DNA of 64,000 bases, taken from assembly GCA_026770025.1 (NCBI GenBank), contig JAMXDE010000021.1, positions 248,001 through 312,000 of the forward strand, read 5' to 3'. Made by a program: the position numbers and the translations under genes. The notes below the pieces were generated by a model. The model was not told the origin of the DNA and did not search any database. It worked only from the letters and a program-made list of their open reading frames with translations. The DNA comes from Craspedostauros australis (Eukaryota > Bacillariophyta > Bacillariophyceae > Mastogloiales > Achnanthaceae). Shown here piece by piece: positions 57,501 through 64,000 of this stretch. Numbering within the stretch: the stretch's first letter is position 1; every line of letters starts with the position of its first letter.

Positions 57501-57918
57501 GGAGAAGTGCGGCATCTTCGGCGTAAGCATCGACGAATGTCTGAACTACGCCATCGACAACCGCAGGGAATGGGCCGACAAGGGCGAAGCCATCGTGGAG
57601 AGAATGGTGCGGCGCTACAAAGAATCCAAATGCGCTGAGGTGGACACCGCGGTCGTACTGCACAGCCAGGAGGAGGTGATTCTCTTCAACAACAGCAACA
57701 GCAAGGACGACACGTCATCGAACAAGTCGACGAAGGCCAGCACGGTGGTCGAGGACGACACGTTGAACATCGACATGACGCCGACCCTGAAACCCAAGAG
57801 CACCGTGTCCAGGGGCTCGGTGGCAACGGCCGACATCCGCCCGCCCACCTTGACAGATGAAACGGTGGACGATGTTTCCATCGCCTTTTCCACCGACTCG
57901 GAGGAGGTGGATTGCTGA
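51520..57918 (+). CDS. Transmembrane class III nucleotide cyclase fused to a cyclic-nucleotide phosphodiesterase, five exons (1740 aa)
   Basis: Spliced as join(51520..54636, 54946..55020, 55376..55427, 55735..57141, 57347..57918). All introns are GT..AG and the frame closes to TGA. Makes and destroys a cyclic nucleotide at a membrane, apparently under control of an outside domain. Order: disordered Ser/Gln-rich N-terminus; membrane span about 357-380; extracytoplasmic helical domain to about 735, CHASE-like in position; second span about 738-762; SLFPANVRDRLL linker helix; a Ser/Arg insert with RRRSNDSG repeats; cyclase domain with metal Asp in LFGDISGFT and in TIGDCYVAV, and FGDTVNTASRMES; then a class I PDE with NPFHNFAHASHV, HDVDHSG and ADVAHTMQHW (the last His spans the final intron). 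The purine-choice residues are mixed: KVE before TIGD is guanylate cyclase-like, but the usual Cys before LFGD is Gln, so cAMP versus cGMP is undecided. Confidence 0.93.
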
Positions 57919-58462
57919 TAGCATGGCTGATCCATATCACGGCTGGAAGCCAATACACTATTTGTACCATACGCAAACATGCACATTAACAGTTGAATCG
58001 AGCATAATAGAACACATTGTTTAGATACGAATAGAGTAGGTACATGTAACAAGAGTACGTGGGCATCATTGATCAAGCAAACATTGGCAAGGAACCACTG
58101 CAGAGCACTCCGAATACAGGAAGGGCGATATCTCTACTCTGCGCAGAGCAGTCTAAGACCTTCTTCGACATCGACGGTTGAATGACAGACAGAAGAAGGG
58201 ACTTCGACTAACTGGAGTAAAAGCAGCACAATGGCAGAAAACAACGCGAACGGCACGAACGGCACAGGCGCTACGTTCATTGCGAGAGTCGCAACAAGGC
58301 GATGCCTACCGTACTGTTGCGCCTTCTTGGTTGGTGAGATTCGTGTTGTTCTTGCCTGGTTTGGCAGCTGCCAAGCAACTCAAGAACATCAACACCATCA
58401 ACACCATCGTCAACACCATCGTCAAGAACGACGTAACAAGAAGCTCGACTCTGTTGCACACG
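57919..58462. other. Intergenic, cyclase 3' flank and NDUFS4 5' flank
   Basis: The NDUFS4 reading frame is open from 58178 but without an ATG until 58463; this part is treated as 5' UTR. No other gene is supported. Confidence 0.5.
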
Positions 58463-59254
58463 ATGTTGTCCTCCATCGCACGCAGTTCCGCCGCCGCACG
58501 CGCCACGAAGGCCTGCACGAACGCCCTGATCGGATCGCGGCGCACGGCCGTGAGCGTGAAGAAGGGCCTCATCAAGGCCGGCGAGATCGAGGAGCCCGAG
58601 GATGCCCTGGCCGTCGAGAAGCGCATGGAGCAGATGGCCGACAAGGACGTCGCCATGGTGTTCGACTCCGGCGACATCATCGAGGCCCCCGTCCTGCCCG
58701 AGAACCCGGCCGAGGTCACCGCGCTGGACCCCGCCCATCTGCGCAGCCAGCGTCAGCCCGACGGCCGCAAGCGCATGGTGATCATCAAGCAGCTGCGCGC
58801 GCGGCCCAACCAGTCTCCGCTCAACCCGGAGAGCGTGTGGAAGATCTCCTTCAACGACGACGGAGCCGTCGCCGATCGATGGACCAACCAGCTGATGGGC
58901 TGGAACTCCACCGCCGACACCATGGGATGCGACACGCCCCTGCACTTCAGCAACGCCCAAGACGCCGTCTACTTCGCCAAGAAGCGCGGCTGGAGCTTCA
59001 TGGTCAAGGAGCCGGTCATCCGCAAGCTGCGCGACGACGATGCGCAGTACCAGGACAACTTCCTCCCGCAGGCCATCGCCAACACCGTCAAGCGCGAGGG
59101 CAGATCCTGCGCTCAGTGGGAGCGCAAGGAGGCCGGAACGTCCCATTACTTCCGACCGCTCAAGTACCACGGTAACGGCACTGTGCGCCAGCACGGACCC
59201 CACCCGATGCAGAAGTCCGCCAGCGACGTCGCCGGGTACTACAAGATCAGGTAA
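58463..59254 (+). CDS. NDUFS4: NADH dehydrogenase (complex I) subunit NDUFS4, mitochondrial (263 aa)
   Basis: Accessory 18-kDa subunit of the peripheral arm of respiratory complex I. The first in-frame ATG is at 58463. The first 35 residues (MLSSIARSSAAARATK and on) are rich in Ser, Ala and Arg with no acidic residue, a good mitochondrial presequence. The conserved family block is at about residues 130-190: VWKISFN, RWTNQLMGWNSTADT, LHFSNAQDAVYFAKKRGW and FMVKEPV, matching the RWENPLMGW / EDAVSFAEKNGW pattern of animal NDUFS4. It is longer than animal NDUFS4 (about 175) because of a linker after the presequence and a C-terminal extension of about 60 residues. Strong G/C third positions suggest high expression. 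The antisense 337-codon frame is a shadow. Confidence 0.92.
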   Translation: MLSSIARSSAAARATKACTNALIGSRRTAVSVKKGLIKAGEIEEPEDALAVEKRMEQMADKDVAMVFDSGDIIEAPVLPENPAEVTALDPAHLRSQRQPDGRKRMVIIKQLRARPNQSPLNPESVWKISFNDDGAVADRWTNQLMGWNSTADTMGCDTPLHFSNAQDAVYFAKKRGWSFMVKEPVIRKLRDDDAQYQDNFLPQAIANTVKREGRSCAQWERKEAGTSHYFRPLKYHGNGTVRQHGPHPMQKSASDVAGYYKIR

Positions 59255-60216
59255 ACCAGCCTCCGCTGCAGTGCAATGCAATGCATGCAATGCGACCTAT
59301 CCATGCACCAATAACAACGAAAGCACAACCCTGGAGCGGTGCCAACGATGGATCGCAATAAGATTAGCTGAACAGAATGATTGAAGGAACACATGAGAGC
59401 ACAACCTAGTGTTTGGATGCACGCTCCCTTGCTGGCTTGTCCTGTATCGCATGGACTTGTGCCATGATGACGCTGATCTTCCTGCGATTGCTGCCTGCTC
59501 TGGACATCAAGTTGCGTCGATCTTGGCGCCGAAGATGTCCAGTCTGGAGACGGGCAGCGACTCAGCTGCATCCAACGTGACACCACAATGCATCAAATGC
59601 AAGGCCGTATCAATACTGGCAACGTCGTCTGCTGCACTCTACAGGTGCCATAGGTCGTACCATGCAATGCACGTGGATACTCATGCTTCATTGGGATCCG
59701 AATATTTATACTTTTATTGTTCATTCATATTTTTGATTGGTTTGTGTTTGTGTGTGCGTCGTCTGTGCTATCCATGACGTTTGCAATCGTTCTCAATTCG
59801 TTGAGCATTCTGAAAGGGGGCGCCTCGGCAAATACCATGGTGGTTCATGAATATGCGAAACATGAGCAAGAAGAAGGCAATCGCCAGGTTGGGAATGCAC
59901 AAGAGAGAACAGGATGAAGTGATCTTGTCGAATGTGACGGGTCAACTTCCCCAGGTACCCAAGCATGGCACTCCCCAACTGTCGGAAGCTTCAATGCGAC
60001 GTATACAGTACGTTGCGTTTTCGATTTGTCGTGGAAGCTGTTCATCGTTATGCATCCTGCATGGATTCTTTGACGTGGAGTACCAAACATCAAACGCACA
60101 ACGATTGCCGCTGAATCGGTAAATGGGCCGACAACACGTTGGCTTCGTTTGTCCGTTCTGAAAATCGCAAGGGTATCCGTCACGTTGACATGTTGGCGCA
60201 CCGGCAGCCGCTGCAT
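59255..60216. other. Convergent intergenic region, NDUFS4 / RAB1
   Basis: Three-prime flanks of both genes. No gene is supported. Confidence 0.5.
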
Positions 60217-61892
60217 TTAGCAGCATCCCTGGTTCTGCTTGACCTGCTGTCCACGGAGTGGGAGTCCTCCCTTTCCACTCTGGGCGCCCGCCGCTGTTGG
60301 CTGGGTCTTCATTCGGGCCTTGATCTGGCTGGCCATGGTCAAGAAAGCCTGCTCGACATTGTCAGCAGTCTTGGCAGATGTCTCGAGGAACTCGATTCCG
60401 AGGCTCTCGGCGAACTCCTTTCCTTGTTCCGTCGAAACGACGCGCTTTGCTGTGAGATCAGACTTGTTACCGACCAAGAGCTTGTTGACGTTCTCTGCGG
60501 CGTATCTGTCGATTTCGTGGAGCCATTGCTTGACGTTGTTGAAGGATTCGTTGTCTGTCACGTCGTAGACAACGATGATTCCGTGGGCACCGCGATAGTA
60601 CGACGATGTGATTGTGCGGAAGCGTTCCTGGCCAGCGGTATCCCAGATCTGAAGCTTGATGGTCTTTCCATCGAGCTCGATGGTGCGGATTTTCTGATAT
60701 TTGGTGCGCACGGAAGGAGATGGAGCGGAAGATTGGGGTGGCGGGTGCAGGAAAGATTGTAATGGGATGGGATGAAATGAAGTTGATGCATGCGTTGAGT
60801 TAGTTGGTTGTTGTGACCGAAATGGACGAATTTCACCAGAGCATCGTCGATGCCGACTTTTGGCGTAACGAACCGGTGCGCGCTTAGTCATTGCAGGCGA
60901 CGCTACCGGTGACACTAGCAACAACGACAACAACAACGATTACGTTGATGCTGTCGAGATCTGCGGCACCTCCTCCAACATCACTGTTGCACGAGCGTTT
61001 TCCAGAGACACACGTGATGCGCATGTTGCGTCAAAAGGGCATGCGGAACCGAACTTACGAAATCAACACCGATTGTGGAGATGTACGACTCAGTGTAAGT
61101 GTCGTCGGCGAATCGGAGAAGCAGACAGGACTTTCCGACACCGGAGTCTCCGATGAGGAGGAGTTTGAAGAGGTAATCGCTGTGGTTGCAGTCATGTGGT
61201 GATGATGGTGATCGTCGTCGGGTGCAGAGCGTGGGTTCCAGATTTGGATGACAGGTGTCGCGTGTCGTCAGTCAATTGCAGAAAACAGGGGAGATGAAGA
61301 TGGATGCAACAGAGGAGAGGAAGTGGAGTGGTGCATTCGGTTAGTCTTGGTTGAGAATGCCATGGGATTGAAGGCAAGCTCGGGAAGAGAGATGAATTCG
61401 GAGATCATGACATGCATCACACATGCTCATCGAAGTGCCACGTCGCTGTTGCGTTGACATGATTCATGGTCCGCGTGTGCTGTTGCCACGATATCCAGCT
61501 TGCATGTTCTCCGTATTCATCAGCCGCCAGGTGCAATGACGCTGTGGGAGACTGCATTCGAATGTGGACGCTCGTTGCGACGGCACCCATCGCCATTGTC
61601 GAGTGGGATCGGCTCTCCTCTCCCTCCGTCTGCGTGAGGAGTTGCCCGCAGATGGATGCTCTGCGAACTGTTTTGAAAATGCTGGTTCCGCTTCGCACGG
61701 CGTGGATGTTGGCTAAAAAATTCGCCACGAGAACATGCAGAGCAACCCTTCTGTTTTGCGGTGCTTTGCGTCAAGTCGTGCTGTTGACACAGTCATGGCG
61801 ATGGCCATGGTCGATGTCTGCGCTGTTTGCCTCCATTGATGCAAGTCCATTGCATGTACGAGTATGCAGAGCACTTACTATTCTGGGTTCAT
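60217..61892 (-). CDS. RAB1: Rab1/Ypt1 small GTPase, three exons (203 aa)
   Basis: Spliced as complement(join(60217..60693, 61059..61179, 61879..61892)). Directs ER-to-Golgi vesicle traffic. Exon 1 is only 14 nt (ATGAACCCAGAATA, MNPE plus two bases of Tyr) followed by GTAAGT. It was placed because Rab1 proteins begin [16 protein letters not shown] and because it restores this frame exactly. Introns of 699 nt (phase 2) and 365 nt (phase 0, after GVDF). Motifs: P-loop GDSGVGKS, switch [39 protein letters not shown], and C-terminal QGCC for double geranylgeranylation. [20 protein letters not shown] is practically the animal Rab1 sequence. The unspliced frame reads 5' of 60693 into intron, giving a false N-terminus. 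RAB1 and the gene at 62976 are divergent. Confidence 0.96.
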
Positions 61893-62975
61893 CTTGGTGG
61901 TCCTGGTTTGTTCCTTTGTTGTTTGTTTGTTTGTTTGTTTGTGGAGCTGTGTGTTCGTGTGGTTGCTGATTTCGTATGGGCACGAAGACTTGCAATGAGA
62001 TGTGTGCTTGAGAGTGTGGCAGTGTGGGTGTGTACGATGCGCGCGGGAGTGTGATGCGGCTGTGCGCTCTTCGTCTTTGCTGTCACTTTCGTTGTTGTTC
62101 TGTTCGTGTTGTTTCGATCTCTTTTTCTTGGTGACTTTGCACACACAAGAGGCGACCACGAGCAACAACGTTCATCGAAGAAGACCGTTGGGTTTTTTCG
62201 CTGCACATCATTGGGTTTGAATCGGGTTGTTCGAAGGCAACCGGAGCAACCACGTTTCATTTGAACGGCGGGACTGGGGGCTCCGACAGAAACAGGAATG
62301 AAACCACGTCTAGGTACGATCGAAGTGGTCAAATTGGTTCGCGGCGGAAACAATTCGAACGAACAAGTTTTCGTCCAGATTGGAGACGTCGACCATGTGT
62401 GTCACATGGGCGGCCGGATGTGTGCGTCGCATCGTTTCACAGCATGGCGAGCCAGCGTGTTCGTTCGTGTCACACGAAATTGCAGGTCAACCCAAAACGC
62501 GAGAGTTTGGTTGGCGTTTCCGTTACTGCTTGAAACTGATGAACGAGACAAATGGCATGTCATACAATCGCGTTGGCGGGAGGGTGATTGGAAAATTTTC
62601 GGGAAAATGACGAGGATGGTGGGGTATGTGGTTGCTCTGCCGTCGTGCAGCCAGGTTTCGGCCAAATTTTAGTTTGTTGTGATGATGTGCATCTGGGCCT
62701 TGTTTCGTGCTTTGTGGTGCCTTCTTGGCCTTGTTGATGGTTGCTCCATGGCTCTGTTGGCCTCACTTTCATCACATGGGCGAGCATTCTATTCGCGGAA
62801 CGGAGTACTATAATCGTCGAGCACAGCATTGCATCGCATCGCATCGTACCAAGTCGCGGCGAAGCGCCACAGACACAGCTATTGGCGACCAGTTGAGATC
62901 CCATTGATATACAGCTCATACTCGTTCACAACTCGTGCACAACTCGACTCATATTGCATCGCAGCGCAGCTGGAG
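61893..62975. other. Divergent promoter region, RAB1 / gene at 62976
   Basis: About 1.1 kb between two divergent starts. It contains four tandem GTTT units near 61920. No gene is supported, although short frames exist. Confidence 0.5.
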
Positions 62976-64000
62976 ATGACAATGCGCGTGGAAGTGCTCT
63001 TGGATGAATCAACGTTGCAGCACAAGTACCCATCATACAATCAGATGCCGCCGCAAGCCCACGTTGACTCGTACTCGAGTGCGTATCCGCCATCTTCACA
63101 GGCTCAGCACGTGAAGATGCAGCAGCGATCGAAAGGTGGCGCGAGTGCCAACCAGCGCGGCTCGAGAGCGCAGCAGACTCGCGCGAGCAAGAGTGGAAGG
63201 GACCATGTGATTACCAACCTCTCCACCACATCAATGGCGAGCAGCAAGCGCGGCACGAGCAACAGCAGCGCGAGCAGCAGTCGCAAGAGCGATCGTCGCT
63301 TTGGCAAACCCCGGCAGCTGCTGAAGCGCCTCATTTGCAAGAAGGTCAAGGAGGAGGATTTCCATGATGCGATGGACGTTGGAGATTCCTTCACAACGGT
63401 ATCGAGCCACTCCGATGCCAACCACGCCGCAAGTCCGCAACGTTCGACCGGGGATGCGTCCGAGCCAATGATCTTCAATTCGTTCCTATCGACCGAGGTC
63501 GCGTATCTGACATCGGGCGGTGCCAAACAGGGACCAAAGCCGGCTGCCCCAGTGCAGCAACCCACGAAGGATGAGATGATCAACGAGGTGTTGTCCACGC
63601 TGCGGATGGTGCATGACAAGCGACTTAGGGGCAGCAGATCGCACGACAACAGCGTGAACCAATCACAACAGCAGCAAGCCACCCCGGCCGTAGTCACGCC
63701 AACGAAACAACAACCCCGCAACGCCCACAGAGCTTCACCGTTCGGCTCGCAAGACACGGCAGCTCTGCAACGCATGAATGGCAACGGATCGGATCTGTTC
63801 AATACTAGACCGACAGCCTTGGAATCGCGGACGCTCACCTACACCGAAATGCGCAAGCCAACTCCGATGAGCAGGAACGAGACCATGATACTGGAGAGAA
63901 GGGCCATGGATCGATCTCACAACCATGCGCAAGAACATGGCTCATTTGATGTTCATCAACATCGCCAGCGTCAGCAACACAAGCAACAGCAGCAACAACA
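62976..64000 (+). CDS. Gln/Ser-rich protein of unknown function, 3' truncated by the window end
   Basis: The frame is open from ATG at 62976 (a second in-frame ATG follows at 62982) to the end of the window, 341 codons with no stop. N-terminal part: Gln/Ser/Ala/Arg-rich and basic. A denser region follows (RRFGKPRQLLKRLICKK, then VKEEDFHDAMDVGDSF). Further on are MIFNSFLSTEVAYLTSGG and KDEMINEVLSTLRMVHDKR, which could be short helices of a conserved domain. It ends in poly-Gln/His-Gln. The antisense 244-codon frame is less likely because the plus frame has an ATG after a plausible divergent promoter and a consistent disordered-then-ordered composition. No family is recognised; the rest of the gene lies beyond 64000. 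Confidence 0.6.
   Translation, partial: MTMRVEVLLDESTLQHKYPSYNQMPPQAHVDSYSSAYPPSSQAQHVKMQQRSKGGASANQRGSRAQQTRASKSGRDHVITNLSTTSMASSKRGTSNSSASSSRKSDRRFGKPRQLLKRLICKKVKEEDFHDAMDVGDSFTTVSSHSDANHAASPQRSTGDASEPMIFNSFLSTEVAYLTSGGAKQGPKPAAPVQQPTKDEMINEVLSTLRMVHDKRLRGSRSHDNSVNQSQQQQATPAVVTPTKQQPRNAHRASPFGSQDTAALQRMNGNGSDLFNTRPTALESRTLTYTEMRKPTPMSRNETMILERRAMDRSHNHAQEHGSFDVHQHRQRQQHKQQQQQ

Noticed and set aside
58277-59290. 337-codon minus-strand frame
   Set aside because: Antisense to NDUFS4, which has clear family motifs.
60694-60936. Alternative N-terminus of the RAB1 frame
   Set aside because: It lacks the P-loop and reads intron sequence; joining upstream exons restores a full Rab1.

Overview
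The window reads as nuclear DNA of a stramenopile, most likely a diatom. The reasons are spliced genes with GT..AG introns of about 200-700 nt, a copia retrotransposon with very short LTRs of the kind common in diatoms, a transmembrane class III nucleotide cyclase fused to a cyclic-nucleotide phosphodiesterase, a eukaryotic tRNA-Glu and many low-complexity Ser/Gln/Asp/Thr-rich proteins. The species cannot be named from sequence alone, and even the diatom call is inference.

Layout. 1-6.3 kb holds two minus-strand genes of unknown function: a 295-residue protein and a 1124-residue Ser/Arg/Lys-rich, probably nuclear protein. A tRNA-Glu(TTC) lies at 6.8 kb. 6.9-15.5 kb has no supportable protein gene. 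It carries two unrelated tandem arrays that share an exact 48-bp period (10.9-12.0 kb), followed by a degenerate repeat zone to about 12.5 kb. At 15.5 kb is an HD-domain phosphohydrolase-like gene. It converges on RAD54 (18.1-22.1 kb, minus), whose spliced product carries a bromodomain-like segment, a long acidic tail and a RanBP2-type zinc finger beyond the standard Rad54 core.

22.9-30.3 kb is a complete, probably young Ty1/copia element. It has identical 112-bp LTRs, a perfect 5-bp target duplication, gag and pol in different frames, a six-member array of stem-loops spaced 28-29 nt across the end of pol, and a possible nested inverted-repeat element in its 3' noncoding region.

30.6-43.6 kb is a five-gene cluster of type II membrane proteins with GH99 (endo-alpha-mannosidase-like) domains: three on the plus strand, then two on the minus strand. 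Four genes share a phase-1 intron that splits the codon of the first Glu of the NEWHE active-site motif. The fifth has lost that intron and both motif glutamates.

44.7-49.3 kb is DNA ligase IV (minus, two exons). 51.5-57.9 kb is a five-exon receptor-type nucleotide cyclase/phosphodiesterase. 58.5 kb encodes the complex I subunit NDUFS4. 60.2-61.9 kb is Rab1/Ypt1 with a 14-nt first coding exon. A Gln/Ser-rich gene starts at 62,976 and runs off the window. RAD54 (homologous recombination) and LIG4 (end joining) are both double-strand-break repair genes but are separated by the transposon and the GH99 cluster, so no functional linkage is implied. Exon boundaries are my own, from GT..AG signals, phase and family conservation.
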